Below, piece after piece: positions 1-13,686 of a DNA stretch of 64,000 nt (position 1 is the first letter of the stretch; each line of letters starts with the position of its first letter). A program made the translations under genes and the position numbers. The stretch covers positions 31,014,501 through 31,078,500 of the forward strand of contig NC_088106.1 of assembly GCF_036370855.1 (NCBI RefSeq). Reading direction: 5' to 3'. The stretch is from Dromaius novaehollandiae (taxonomy: Eukaryota > Chordata > Aves > Casuariiformes > Dromaiidae). The notes beneath the pieces are model-generated. The model did no database searches and was not told the DNA's origin. It worked only from the letters and a program-made list of their open reading frames with translations.

Positions 1-3000
1 TGCGCTTGCCCTCAGAGACACGGCTTTGGCCGGAGAATATTAATGGCCTGGCGGGAAGAAAGCCGGGATCTTTTCCTCCCTGTTCCTGCAGGGGAGGGTG
101 AAGGGTGAGAGCTCGGCTGCCACTGCCGCGCTCGCCCAAGCGGGCCGGGCACAGCGTGAAGCTGCCAAGAAAGCGGATGGGGGCTGTTGCTGCAAGGGCA
201 CATCGCAGCGACAATGGAAAGGCCGGCGTCAGCGGGAGCCCGCGGGGGGAACGGTCCCGCGAACAAAGCGGCAGTGTTGGCAGGCTGGCCGGCCGCGGCG
301 AGGCGAGCCAAGGGGGCGGCGACACAGGCTGGAAATCTGGGGACAAAATGACTGCAGAGAAGAGCCGGTTCCTTCCCTCCCTGCCCCGCTTCCCCTGCCA
401 GCCCCTCCACGCAGTGGTGTTTAATCAATTATGCACAGAAAAGACTCTCCCTAGGGCATGTGGTGATCTCTGTAAATAAACCTGGAAAGGGGGAACTTTC
501 ACCCCAAGAAATGATTTTTTTTTTTTTTTTTTTTTTGCCCATCCTTCAGCCTTCCCCCATCTGGCAGGAGAAAGGGACACCAGAGTTTTGCTGCTATTAA
601 AAAAGAAGGAAACTTTGTGGGTGGCAGGGCTCAAGGTGGAGAGAAGGCACCCAAGAGAAAGACTTCATGTTTGCAAGCTCTCTCCACTGGCACAGAGAGG
701 TTTGGATTTGCCGGGTAACCCGGGTGGGATGGAGAGCGGAAGAGGAGCAAAGCTCTGCTCACAGGATACTGCAGACGGGCGTTGGGGAGGAATGATACCC
801 CAGCATGCACCAAGCCATCCCAGCCTCTCACACCTGAACTCACTGAAACCAAAGACAAGACCACCAACTTGATGCCCTTTACATGGGCAAGGAGAAAACG
901 CAAGCCCAATGCCTCTTCAGCAAATCATACAGGGAGACGAGTCCTTGCAGACCCCCAGCTGTGCCTCAGGTGATGCCACCCATGGAGGGGGCTGCTCCAG
1001 CACAGGCAGAGGTGGGATGCGCAGCCCACAGTGCCCGCAGGACTTGTCCTGGCCCCATGCAGGCCCCAGGCACGCGCACTGCAAAAAACTCCCAGCACCA
1101 TCCCCTCACTGCCAGCATGCACACAGCCCAGCAAGGCTTCTTCTCCAGGGAGACCCTGGAGGCCTCTCACCCCCATGTTTCTTTCTCATCCAGCTCCCAA
1201 AACCCCTTTCCCTTCCTCTCCTCCTGAGCAGGGTAACTTTGCATGCCGCTTCTATTCTGCTCCCAGCTCTTCCTCCCTTTTCCGGGCCAGACAAACCCCT
1301 TGGCTGGCTGCTCCTGCCACAAGTGCTGAGCTGGTGTAGCCCATGGAGCTGCAAACAAACCCCTTTCATTCCCAGCAGAAGGGATTAGCCGATGATTTGT
1401 TGATTCACGTTTCAGTGGCTGCTGTGTTGTGCAGGCGAGAAAACTTTGCTGTCAGCAAAGGGCTTGCTGGGAACTGCAGCTGCCCACAGAGAAAACTGTC
1501 CCTGCCAGCCCCGCTGCCCAGAGCTGTGGCCTGCCATTCCTGAGCCTCAGCTCAGCCTGGGCAGGAGGGAGAGGGAACCAGCTCACGGTGCCCACGCAAG
1601 GGCTGGATGCACCTGTCTGAATGCCTGCCCCACTCCAAACATGCCCTGCCACCATGCCTGGTGGCTGTCCCCTCTTGCACCAGGCAAAAGGACCTCATGG
1701 ACCTCTCTAGCTCCGAGCAAACTTGACCACGCTGGAGCTGGGGGAAAGCCTGATGCACCTAACCAGGCCTGGGTGGGGGGAGCCAGGCCCCCTCCCAGCA
1801 GTGCCAAAAGCGGTGTCCAGTCCAAATCCTGTCCTGCCTCCTGAGCAGCGGAGCTGGCCCAGAAAAGCTTCCTCAAGGAGAGGGAGAGCAGCTCTGGGAT
1901 GGAGCAGGTGGAGCATCTCCACAAAGAGGCCAGGCAGAGACTCGTCAGGGATGATGCAGTCCTGCAGACCCTGCTCCAAGGCTCTGTGCAGCCTCGGAGA
2001 CCTTCCAACTGTTTGTCCCCTGCTCCCCAGCCCGTACCTGCTCCCTGGCAGGTGGGGGCTGCAGAGCCGCCTTGACACCCTTGGGTGGACTCCTCTCCCC
2101 AAGCCAGCAGCCTGCCTCCAGGGTTGTCATGGCAGCCCGGCAGCATGCGCCGTGGAGGTGGCTCTTGCCAGCGTTTCACCCACAGCCGGTGACGTAGGAA
2201 GCTCCAGCCAGGAAGGAAGGAGGGAGCTATTTTAAACGCTGCCCCATCTGGAGGTTTTCAAAGTCAAAGGGGAGGGATTCAGCTGCCTTTTCCACCCAGA
2301 GGAGAAGGCTCTTCGCCAGGGTGGCAAGGCTGAGCAGAGGAAGCAGGCTGCACAGCAGAGCTAGCTCCACTGGGTCCCGAGCTCTTCCATACTGGTCCTG
2401 CTCTCCCCACTGCAGCTGCTGGGCCCAAGGAAACATGGGCTTGAGCGACTTGTCCCCCTGGGGCAGCCACGCCATGTCCAAGGCTCACGAGGCAGCTCCA
2501 ACAGCGAGTGAGGTAGCACACCACGCAGCACTGTCTCAGATCAGCACTGCGCTCTGGAAAATACCACGCTTCCCTTCTCCGGCCCCTTCATCGCATTGCT
2601 ACCGCGACTCTAAGTCTTGCAGAAGTGGTGAAGTGCATCGCAATACTCCCCCGCGGTTCGCAGCGCCCAGCCAGACATCGCGGTGGTGGCACACACCCAC
2701 GGCCTCGCCCATCGGGGCCGCTCTTTCCAACCGCGCTCAGGCACGCGGCCTTGGCACGGTCACACTCAGTGCCCACGACCAGAGCTGCACACGAGCGTTT
2801 TCAGGCGTTTCTAAATATTCCTCTCGCCCACGTTTGCCATGGGACGCTGTCTAGGGCTGCCCCGTTTGGTACCGCCACAAACCGATGGCTCAACGCTGCC
2901 TCACGAATACTGGCACTTAACCAGCGAGACTGTATTTGCCCGTGGAAAAGCCGATACCCCACCACCTCCATCCCCATCCTCTCCTCCGGACAACACCGTG

Positions 3001-3242
3001 CATGATGAATGTCTGTGCTGAAGGTCCCAGTCGCCCGCTGCTTGCTGTCGCAGCTGCAGCACGCAGCCATTTCACGAGCAAATGAACCACACATGCTCCT
3101 TTGCTCTTCCACAGCGTTGTTCGCTGCCAAGACCCAGAGCGTTTCAGATCCCCTCAGCCTGCCAGCCCTGCTTTACAGTCAGCATAACCGAGTCCCCTCC
3201 CCTTCCGCCGGGCTGCGGTGGTCCCCAAAGGCCGGTACTCAC
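1..3242 (-). other. KIF1A: KIF1A intron following the first coding exon (partial)
   Basis: This stretch follows the KIF1A first coding exon on the minus strand. The next motor-domain exon, which should continue with the conserved TIVNPKQP segment, is not found in any minus-strand frame, so the intron runs off the left edge. I see no gene in it. It holds a 22-T run at 515-536 and otherwise unremarkable GC-rich sequence. Confidence 0.75.
515..536. repeat. 22-bp poly(T) tract
   Basis: An uninterrupted run of 22 T. It could be the A-tail of a minus-strand retroposed sequence, but I recognise no repeat body next to it, so it is called only as a homopolymer. Confidence 0.85.
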
Positions 3243-3404
3243 TTGTGGTGCTTCCTGACATCTGGATAATGCATTTGGATTCCCGGCTCATTTCCCGGGA
3301 GTTGAACGGCCGCACTCTCACCGCCACCTTCACGGACGCTCCCGCCATCTTGCCGGCCGGAGGTGGGTGCTGCTAACGGGGAGTGGAGCCACAGGAGGAG
3401 TGTC
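3243..3404 (-). CDS. KIF1A: KIF1A first coding exon (5'UTR plus residues 1-35)
   Basis: This exon begins the kinesin-3 motor KIF1A, the plus-end-directed carrier of synaptic-vesicle precursors in axons. The start codon is at 3346-3348 and 35 codons plus one base follow, to a GTGAGT donor (minus strand) at 3242. The peptide opens [20 protein letters not shown] and continues to SGSTT; it contains the [12 protein letters not shown] first strand of the kinesin motor. MAG and MSGSTT fit KIF1A better than KIF1B, which as I recall starts MSG and has MQGNST. Upstream, a TTTCCAG acceptor places the exon start at 3404, giving 56 nt of 5'UTR here and implying a non-coding exon 1 further right. The ATP-binding P-loop is in later exons outside the window. 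Confidence 0.93.
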
Positions 3405-6400
3405 CTGGAAAGGATGAGAAAGGAGGTTAGGAAGGCTGTCCCCTAGTCCTGCCCCCACCACACAGAGAGGTGAGCGAAGAACCAAACCACCGTCTTGTAG
3501 CTGTGCCAGAAAAACGAATGAAAAAATGAGCCTGCGTCAAGCCTAGACAATAATTTCCTAGGGTTTTCAGTGAAACAAAATGTGGAAATGTCCGTTCATC
3601 TCTGCACAAAATGTTTCCTCTGACCTGAAACAAAACATGTCACTCCATCCCTCCATTTGCCTTTATTTTGCCTCCTCTGCCCCCCCTTTTATCCTAGGTC
3701 AGACATCCCAATGGAAAATGCTGCATCCCATAATAAAGACCAAAAATTTTCATTCTGAAAACATAAAACAGTGCTACGTGTTTAGCAGTTCAGAAACGAA
3801 TTGGTTCTTTCAAAAAACAGAGGTGCGTCACACTCCCACCTTCTGAAAACTGCTTCCCCTTGCTTTTGCCAGTTGAAAATATTTGACCCCCAGCCCCCGG
3901 ATCGGTTCAGGCCCCCGGCACACCGCTCCGCGGCACCTTCCCCGCCCACGGAGACCATTTTGTCTCGCTCTGGGCAAACACCCTCTCCGGCGGCAGGGAG
4001 CCAGCCGCAGAGCCGACCAGCTCCAAGTGATTCGCCAGGAGCCGCCCAGTTTGATGAATCCCCTGGGGTCACAGGACACGGCCGCGGGGCGCCGTGGGGT
4101 GTGCAGGGCAGCCGCCCAACCCGTGCCAGGAGCACCCAAAAAAATGTGCCGTCAAAAGCCAGGCTGTCACGTATCTCAGGAAAAGGGTAGGAGAGACTAA
4201 GAGTCATCGCCTGGCTCTTTGCATTCGCAGGGGTGTAGGAAGGCAGAAAGCCCAGTCTGACCCATAGAGAAAATTCCCTCTGGCCCCAAATCTGATCAAT
4301 GCACATGAACCTCACCAGCTCCCCGGAGAGTCTCACCCCGCCAGCCACATCAGCATGGCGTGCCCGCACCTTTTCTGGGGCCATGGACATCTCCAGGGCT
4401 TTGGAAAGAGGTAAAAACCACCACCCAAAACCTAGGTATGAACAAGGGTAGAGGGAAGGGTAATCATTCCCAGCTCCCATCCCTGTGTCCCACACACCAT
4501 CTCAAAGACAATTAAAGTTTCACCCTCGAAGGTTTAACAACTCCCATCTCCTGTGGGCAAACCCACCAGGGCACACAACACTGTGCCCATCACCCGGGCC
4601 TCCCGCCTCCATCTGCACCCCAGCGCAGCAGAGATGGAAGCATGGGACCATGCGGATGGGGGGGAGGCGGCGAAAGGAGAAGGCCTCCTGCATAAAAACT
4701 GCCATTTGCCTCTCATTCATCTCCTAGGAAAAATAAAAGCGCCGCACCAGCACGAGCAGTTCAGCTGGCAGCCCAGGTGCTGCAGGTGTGCAGCTCTGAG
4801 ACAAACCGCCCTGGTGAGCACCAAGATTTTGCGGCTCACCCCGCACCTTCCTCCCTTTTCTCCTGCTGACCACGCAGTTGCCATCCCCAGCATGAAGCGC
4901 GTGCTGTGAAAGCGGGGCTCCCCTGCCGCGCTGGGTTGGGTGCCGCTAACACCGGGCCGGGGCTCTCGGTGGGCCTTGGCAGGGCTCCTCAAGGCTTCCT
5001 CTGAAAACCTAACTCAATGAGGAGATGGGACAGGGGCCCAGCTGCGTGGCTCCAGTAGGACCAAAGCTGTGGGAGATGGGGCTCCTCTTCATTCAGCCAC
5101 CATCGACCTTCCCACTGGGGTCCCGTTCCCAAGCCAGCACTCGTAGGATCTCCACCGTGTCCCCCATCGCTCATCTAAACCGACAGCCCCAGGCCCTTCT
5201 GCCCTTCGCGGGAGAGCATGGAGGGCTGTCAGTCAATAACTATTTTCCACTTAATCTAGCTAATCCAACAATCAATTTTCTCTCAAAGCGAGGGGGCATC
5301 GCCACAAGACGAGCCGAAAAAGCGTCCTGGGAGGGGAGTGGGCAGGAGAAATTGTGAGGGTAGCTAAGGAAGAGAGACTCCATCTCCCATCCATGCCAGC
5401 CTCCCTCCATGTTCAGGGCTGTCCCCAGGACAGTCCCAACCGCCACCCCGCAGTTTCCCGAGAGGAACAAAGCCAGGAAGCCCGTGGTGGGGACTGGGTT
5501 GGGATGCAAGCAGGAGGAAAAGGGCACGGTACACCAGCAAGCAGGCCACAGCAGAGCGTGGGAGCGGCCGGGCAGGCCCTCAGCAAGGAGGTGCTGCAGG
5601 TGGTCATCATGCAGTCAGCTAGAGCTCCAAGCTCATGACCATTTTCTCACTGCTTTTTCTGTTCAATTATTAACTGCAGAAATCACAAGCCAAAATGAAA
5701 AGCCCTAGAACATCTTTTAGAGCACCCACTCTTCCCATTGCTGTCTTCCAGGCTCTTGGCAATTGGTCCCCACCTTTCCCCAATCCAAAATTAAGACTTG
5801 CTAGTGTTAACCAGAGAAGGATGCCCAAAGTCCTTTCATCTTGTCCCAGGTTCTCTAGCCCCTTTTCCATTCCCTGCATGCTTCCTTCCTTCTCCATGAA
5901 GAGCTGATGATTTTGCAAAGAATAGATACTTTCTATCTTTCCTTAGCGCTTCCATTTTACCACATTTCCTTAAAATTCAGCCCACTCTTTGACACCTTCC
6001 TCTCTCCACAGCCACCAGTTTCTGGTGCTTACTCAAACGGGCTTACTAAAATACATTCTTCTCATCTCATCTTGCAGTTCACCCTCCATCATGGTCTAGG
6101 AACTGTGAAAGTAAGAACGCACACTTGCTCATACAAGGTAGAAAAAATTAAACCAAGACACCAAAAGAGCAGCCTGAGACAGGCCAGACACGGAGCAAAT
6201 AGTCTGGCCTCTAGACCAAAAAGGGGCGAGTGATGACACAGCTCTAATTACTCTAGCTGTGCTTACAAGTAACCAGGATGGATCACCCTCAACACAAGAC
6301 ATTTCTCCGGTGGAAATAAGAATACAACTGAATTTGTGGTAGATGAGGAATAAACAAATAAATAAATAAATAAAGAGCAAAGTGTCCCAAGAGAAGGGAG

Positions 6401-9400
6401 TAATTTGAAATAAACTGAGTTTTGATAGCTGAGTTTTCAGTTCCAAAGGAAAAAGATATATTTTGCCCAAAGGCAGGCATAGTCATGGCACAATGGAAAA
6501 TTTGCCGCCACAAAACATTATAAGCTTGGTGCTTTCTTTCAAAAACGCTTTGCTCATTTTGAAAGCATGCCTGCCTTCCCACTGCATAATGCCTGCACTA
6601 GGAAGAAGACAAATATTCATGCTAGGTAGGAGTCACCAGACCCTACTCCCACTACCCAGCTTTGGCCAAGGCTCATGATGGCTCCTGAGCTCACACTGCT
6701 CTCAGTCAGCAATCGCACCTCTAAATCCCATTGACTTCAAAGTTCAAGCATGTGCGCTCAGGATTTCTTGAACGCAGACTATTTTAGAGATGTGTTTAAT
6801 AACCTTGCTGAGCCCAGACCTGGTAAACACAATGCAGTATATAAACATGCTTCTGCCTTCTCCGTTCTGCTGCTTTCTTGGATAGCAAAAAAAAAAATAA
6901 AAATAAATTTGACTCTGTGCCAAAGGGGAAAGAAAAAGTTGTTTTTCTGTAAAATGACAAAATATATTCCTGGGTGGAATGGGTGCATTCACAGGAGGCC
7001 ATCTGCTCTAGCTGCTGTGTCCTGAAACAGAGACCGGCAGCACAGCCCCGTCTCACACAACCGGTGCTCAGGGACAATTGAATTGCTCCTCAGCTAAACT
7101 CCAAATGGCATTTGACAACTGCCCATGTCAAATGCTTTTCTCCCCTCCTCGTGTAACTCGCAGATCCCTTTTCTCCCAACAGCAGATGCCTTTTCTCGGT
7201 CTCAGGAAATCCCTGAATTCGGGAGGTGGAAGGGTCCAGGCAAGGGAAGGAGCTCTCAGTATATGCCCCACTCATGCTCTGTCCGCAGGCATGCAGAGCC
7301 AGGCTCCGGACAGGGCGAGGGGCTCGCTGAGCCTTGGTGCCACCACAGCAGCCACGTTCTGGATCAGGGCTTTGCCAGCACTGCCTCCCCAGGCCCCAGA
7401 GGGAGGGCTGGCTGCTGACGGGATGGGGAGGAACTGGGCCAGGTCCCCTGGGCTCCAGCCCGGCGTCACAGACCACCCCGCCATCCCCCTCGGCCACGTT
7501 GCAAGAGTCACTGTCACCTGAATAGCACACGTGGTACCAACGCTGGCCCAGGGCCCATGCAGAGCAGCTAGGAAGGGCCACAGAAGAGACTCCCGGGGAA
7601 CGAGGCCCCGGGGGGACGCGTGAGCACAGACCTGCTTCATCGACCAAGCACAGACCCACCTTCCCAGGGCAGCAGGGTGCCAGGGACTCCCCTGCCACCT
7701 CACGCTGGGGGACCTGGTCAGGATCTGTGCCCACCCCATCCAGCGGCCCTGCCTGCCCAGGGACTGATCGCTCCCCAGCATGGGTGACTTCAGACCCCGC
7801 TCTTGTCCCCTCCTGCTCCCACACAGTTTCCTATCAGAGCCCACCAGGACCTCGGCAATTCCTCCAGCCCTACCACTGTCGGCACGCGCAAGCTCTGGTT
7901 TCTCCTCCTCCCCTGTCCCACTTTCCTGGCACCGCTCCTTGCTGCGTGGCCTCAATCCGTGGCTGTCCGTAGTCCTCCGCAGGGCCTGTCTGCATCACGT
8001 GGGGCTGGCGGGGACTGCTCACTCCCCCCTAAACCAGCGACCCCTCCTTTTAACTCCTGCTGCCTCCAGCTCAGGGTTAGCCTTGCCGCTCCTCCTGGGA
8101 AGCTGCTCCATACCTCATTGCTCTGAGAGCTAGAAACCACCTGCATTTCCACCAGGAATTTTCTCCTGGCTGGTACATCCCCGAACAGCCTGATACTAGT
8201 GTTGTCCTCAAGCTAAAATGGCTCTTTCTGCTCTCCCTGGTGTCTACACTGGCATATTTCTAGACAGCTATCTGTTTTATTAGGCTCGCTGAGCTCGGCA
8301 GCGCAGACTTCTCTCCCTGCCGTTATTCCCAGCCCCATGTCTGCTGCAGAGCCGCAAGAAGTAACCCAGGCTCCATTTTCTGTGTTGGAGCAGCTCCATC
8401 CGTTTCCTCAGGATTCATCAGCCAGCAAAACACACCTTCCTCCTTGCTCCTCTGCAGCTTTCCAGCCCCATCTCGTTTGCCATTTTCCTACCCAGGTCCA
8501 TGTTCTCGCCCCGGGTACCAGCACTAAAACAAAGGCTGTACATGCCCCCAGCCAGGGTGGAGCAGCTGAGGACCTGCTTGGGAAACGGATGCCACCGGGC
8601 TTCAGCAGGCTCCAGATCAGCGCCTGCTTGAATCGCTGCAGTTCCTCCTGCGCCGAAGCTGGCGACGGCACACGGCTCAGCTCACACGCTGCTTGGCGGC
8701 TCCCCACCACGGTGGGGTCTCGTTCCACCAATCTCGTTCCATGTCCTCTTTCTGTTTGCTGGGGACAGTAGGGATTCCCACCTCAGCTCCAGCCCCCCTC
8801 CATCCAGCCCTTCAACCTTAGGGTGGCAGCATCCTCTTGGGAAGCCCTCTGCACCAAAAATCTTATTTCCCCCACGGGGGACACAACAGTGCAGGCAGGC
8901 TGCACACACAGAGAATTCGCACACCAGTCTGACCCAGTGGGGTGAATTACTCAGGCTGTCTGGTTCAAAGGACCAAACCTGGCCCCCCTGGGACTGCCTG
9001 CAAGAGCCAGGGACTGCATGTCCCATGCTGGGAAAAGGCAGGCGAGGCACAGAGCAGAGGGAAACCGCTGGGGGAAGAAGCCTCATCCAGGGCAGGAGGG
9101 GAGGAAGGCCCGGCTGGCCCAGGGAGGGCTGAGCCGAGCCGACAGGCTGCCTTTTCTCAGGGACAGGCAGACACTGCCTGCTTAATCTGCCGTCGAGAGA
9201 AATTCAATAACCTGGTATCAGTCTTTCACTGGGAACAGTCCAGCAACACGCCTGGCTCCTGCACAGGGACCTCTGTGAACCAGGCAAACGAGGCTGATCT
9301 CACACATCCACCGGAAAAACGGAGATGAAACGAAGGACGTACTCGCATTTCAAGTCACAGGTGGCTGAAACGATTTAACGTGACTGCACCAGGTCCCAAA

Positions 9401-12400
9401 TCCCTACTCATTTCCCACCTAAACTCCCAGCAAACCTCCATCTCCTGCCAGGGACGTTACACTCAGGAGGGACTACAGACATGCAGAGAGGGGACAGCAG
9501 AGTCCCTGGGCGTTGGGGCCATGGCTGAACCTGCCCCCCTTGCTCCCTCCATGCACAAGAGCCCTGCTTAGCTCTTCTGATCCAACCGGCACACCCATGA
9601 GCACTTGATGGCCCGGAGACAAGCCTAAGGCCTAAAGGGTTATGATTAACTGGATCAGCTAAGATTAATTGGGCAGGGATAAGCTGAAGAGATCTCCCTT
9701 AAGCCAGAGGACTACCCACCCACAGCCCTACCCCTCTCTTCTGTCCCACCAGGGCCAAGAAGCGACCAGCAGGACAGGGTCTCCCTCCAGCATCACAGAG
9801 CCTCCTCCACAGCCTACGCTTCACGTAGGTGAAAGTGTCACTGGAAATCTGGAAGCCTGTCCCCTCACGCCAACCTGGGGGCTTAAAAAGCACGCCGTGG
9901 TTCACGTGACATCAGGCTCCCGCTAATTTGCTGCTGGTGGGTCTGCCACACTCTCCAGTTCCTGAGCCCGGCACGGGGCAATGGCTGCGTGCTCAACGGC
10001 GTGCCCAGCAAACTGCCTTCCAGAGGCAGAAGGCAGCTCTGGGAGATCAAAAGCTATCCGTGGCAAGGGAAACCCAGACAAAATTTCTCCTTTTGTCTAA
10101 GTCCCCTCTGCACCGAGAGCCAACATCGTGCCTGGTTGTGCCCCGCAGGGGAAGCAGGCGCAAGGTGCCCTCAGCCAGGAAAGGGCTTCATTTGAATAAC
10201 TAACCGTTTCCCTGTATCCCTCACCAGGAGCCAGACGCCAGGGGAAGGACCACCGACACAGCTATAGCCCCCGGCCTTTCCTCCGAGCACCCAGGTTGCC
10301 CACAGCAGTGCTCGGCAGAGGGCTGGGGGCTCACTGGCCCCCTCGGGACGGAGCCTGACCCAGTCGCTGCCGCCCGAATGACACGACGGCATTGGCGTCC
10401 TGCAGCCGAGCGCCACCGCTCCTCTCCGCTGGCTTTCTGCGGCTGCCCGGGCCCCTCCCCTCCGCAGCCTGGTGCGATATTAAACCCTGCTAGATCCCTA
10501 TCACCGATCCATCTCAGGCACCCGGAAATTGCTATTTTGCAGGCATCAGCCTCCAGCCCAGAGGGCTGAAGAAAGCACGGAGAAGCATTTCCCCTCCCTC
10601 CGCCTACTCTGGAGCTGTCCAGAAATCAGCAGTTGTTGCTCTCGCACTCTCTGGAGCCCGGGATTTCCGCGGGCCGGCCAGGGAAGGGCCCCAGCCCCAG
10701 AAATCCCACGCAGCCCTCTTGGCAGCAAGGGCCTCTGCGCTGGGAGTGTCTCTGCCCTGCTCTGCTCCCCCAGACCGAGGCACTCGGCTTCCCGCAAGGG
10801 AAAATGCCCGAGAGTGCAGCCAGGGAGCTCCCCGCAGCCCCGCGCAGCAAACGGCGCTGTGACACTGCAGTTTTTGAAAGAGCAGCACACGCAGGCAGGG
10901 AAGGAGCTTGGAGGGCGGCACAGGGCAGATCAACAGCAAAGGCCGGGCTCGCCGGGCTCCCCGGCGGTCGGGGGAACGTGCCCATCGGCCCCAGCCGAAA
11001 TCCACCCCCGCTTCTTCGGCCCCATGCTGATCCCCCCCAGCCTGACCGGCACAGCACCCCGGGGGGAGCCCGAACGCCCGCGCGCAGGACTCGTCCTGTC
11101 GGCCCCCAGGGACCCGGCGCAAATAACAACGGGCTGATGTCATGATCCGCCGGCGCTCGTGCCCGCTCCGGCCGGCATCTGTCATGGACGACCTGCCCCG
11201 CGCCACCACTCCTCACCCCCCGCTCGCCAGCACAAAGCCCCGAGCTGATGCGGGAGCACATGTCAGGGCTGCTTTCAGCTCTTTGCAGCTCCCCAAGAAT
11301 TGCAGTGCGGTTTTGGATGGCAAATTTCAGCCTGCCAGCAAAAAGCTTTTCTCTTCCTAGCCCTCGGCCAGGCCCCTTGGAAGGCAGCGGGTTTGTCATC
11401 ACTGCTGGATGGGTGAATCACCTTTTCTCCATCGCCTGGTCCCTCGATTGCCTGTTTAGCACACAAAAACCCACGTCACTGAAAAAACGCGCAATAAAAC
11501 GCAGTATGTGCTGCGTGGAAGCCACCTCCTGAGTGCTACAGGCAACGGCTAGGGTGGGCGAGGAGGGCTCGGCAGCCCGGCAGGCACGCCGGCTGCTTGC
11601 ACAGGTCCTACCACCCTGTGACGGCGGGCTGCGGGCAACAGCGCTGGAAGCAAGCGCCAAGCAGACGGAGGAACCGCACGGCTCGGGGGCTACAGCTCTG
11701 GCCACGCACGGCGGGGGGAATCGCATCCGGCTCCGCGCGAGCCGCCCGCCGCCTCCCTCGGCCCTGCGCAGCCAGCTGCCACCTCCGAAACAAAATGGAG
11801 GTCAGCAGCATCATGCCGGGCCAGGGCTCAGCCCAATCCTGTGCAGCCTGGGCTGGGGCCGAGACCTGCCTCGGGGAAGAAGAAACAAAAACAGCAGGGA
11901 AATATATATTAAAAATTGCTGCTGCTTTCTCATCCCTCAGAGCCTGGCCACCCAGGCAAAATGAAGGGGGGAGGTCTTGCAGAGACGACGGTCTTTCCTC
12001 GCCCTGCAGAAATCCACCCAGAGGCAGGTGGGTGCAGGGGCTTGCCCCCACCCCAGCCCAGCCTCCTGCCCCACTGCCCCCTTACCGGGGCGTTGTGCCG
12101 CTCCCCCAGCAGAAACACCACAGAGAGCAGGAGGTGGGGGGGAAACGGGCTACACGGGATCCCCTTAAGGGGTAAATCCCAAAACAACTGCTCGTTTGCA
12201 ACGCAGCCCTCAGTCCCGGCCACTCAGCGGGCCAGGCGTGCGCAGGAGAGCCTCCGTGGGCACGCTCAGCGGGGGGCACGCCAGCATCAATGGGGCCCAG
12301 CCCACGCGGGGCAGCGGCCGCCCCACCAAGGGCCTGCTCCAGCGGCTTCGCGAGTCAAAGACGGCCTTGCCGTGAGGTCGCGCAAAGGCATCGGAGAGGC

Positions 12401-13686
12401 TCAGCTCTATTCTGGGCAGGCACCGCGCTCGGGGTCCTCCTCCGGCATCGTGGGGCCCTGCAGCCGAGGCGCGGGGATGCCGCAAGGTGAACCCCAGCCC
12501 TCTAACACCCCTGGGGGTGGAGGGGCTCGTAGGAGACGCCCCCGCTCCCCTCTGCCCACCCGAGCAGGACTCCAGCGGGAGCAGGTCAGGGCACCGGCCC
12601 TTTCTGTTCCTGCAGCCACGGGGGACAGAGCCGTGCCGAAGGAGGCCTCTGACGCACAGCGACTCTGCGTGCCGGAGGGTCATTTTTGACGTGAACAGGC
12701 AGTTTCCAGCTCACCTCTGCAAGAGATCCCAGAGCTCAAGGGCAGCACAGACACACCTGACTTTCCATGGCAGAAACTAGAGGCCTGGGCTCTCCACATG
12801 GTCTGGGTGAAGCTGCCACGGAGGGAAGAAGAGGGAAGACAAAGGCGGCAGGCGCAGGGCTGCCCTCCCGGAGCCGGGGGAACCAGCAGTGATGGGTGTG
12901 AGACTCTACCAGCATCTCCAGCCAGGGACCACCCTCTTCTCAAGCCAAAAATGACCAACGCTGACCCGCAATGACATGGCAGCCATTACCGGGCTGCCCC
13001 TGAGCCCAAGGTCAATAAAGGCAGCCTGTCCTTGTGCAGCCCCCCGACAAGCAACAGCCCCAGCATCCCGCTGCTCCCTCCGCCGCTGCCATTCACTCTG
13101 AAGCACACTGATGACATCTCAAGACAACTCAGCTTCACAGCGAGAGCCAGCTGCGCCCAGGGGAGCTGGCGCGGGTCGGGATGCAGCATCTGCAGGGCAG
13201 CGGCAGCTGCCCCGGGGCGAGAGGGGGAGCACAAACCCCCTCCCGCCGCGGAGCCGGGCCGCAGGGATGGCGGCCCCGGCCTCGGCTGCCGCAGGGCCCG
13301 CAGAGGCGTCACCGCGGGCTGCCCGCGGGCGAGGCCGCCCCAGGCGGGATCCTTCTGGAAGCCGGGCCGCCGCCTCGGCACCGCCCGCGCTGGCGGTGCG
13401 GCGCCCCGGGGCAGCCTCGGCCCGGCCCGCCTCGGGGTCCCGCAAAATGGCCGCCGCCCCCCGGGACCTGCCGCTGCCCCCCGCGACGCTCGCTCAGCGC
13501 CGGGACCCCCGGGGGCGGCCCGACACGGGGCGGCAGCCGCGCCGCTCGCCGAGGGCCGCGGCGGCAGCGCCCCCGCCGCGCCCGCCCAGCCCCGCCCCGC
13601 CCGCCGCATCCCGGGCGGCTCCGCAGCGGCGCGGCCGCCGCCCCCCCGGGCGCTGCGCGGAGCTGTCCGCCGCGGCGCGCCCTTAC
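3405..13686 (-). other. KIF1A: KIF1A intron 1
   Basis: A roughly 10.3 kb interval between the probable non-coding exon 1 and the first coding exon. No coding exon is supported: open frames here lack recognisable domains and most are GC-driven. It contains an (AAAT)n microsatellite near 6349-6374, an AT-richer block at about 5.6-7.0 kb, and small AT-rich islands with TAATC/TAAT cores near 5235-5280 and 9640-9680 that could be conserved non-coding elements. Confidence 0.6.
6349..6374. repeat. (AAAT)n microsatellite
   Basis: A short run of AAAT/AAAC tetramers of about 26 bp inside KIF1A intron 1. Confidence 0.8.

Noticed and set aside
12-1844. Several overlapping 100-200-codon frames in the first 2 kb
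   Set aside because: Both strands and several frames are open at once with no homology; intronic GC-rich noise.
1-3242. Search for KIF1A coding exon 2 in the left end
   Set aside because: No minus-strand frame shows the expected IVNPKQ or motor-domain continuation.
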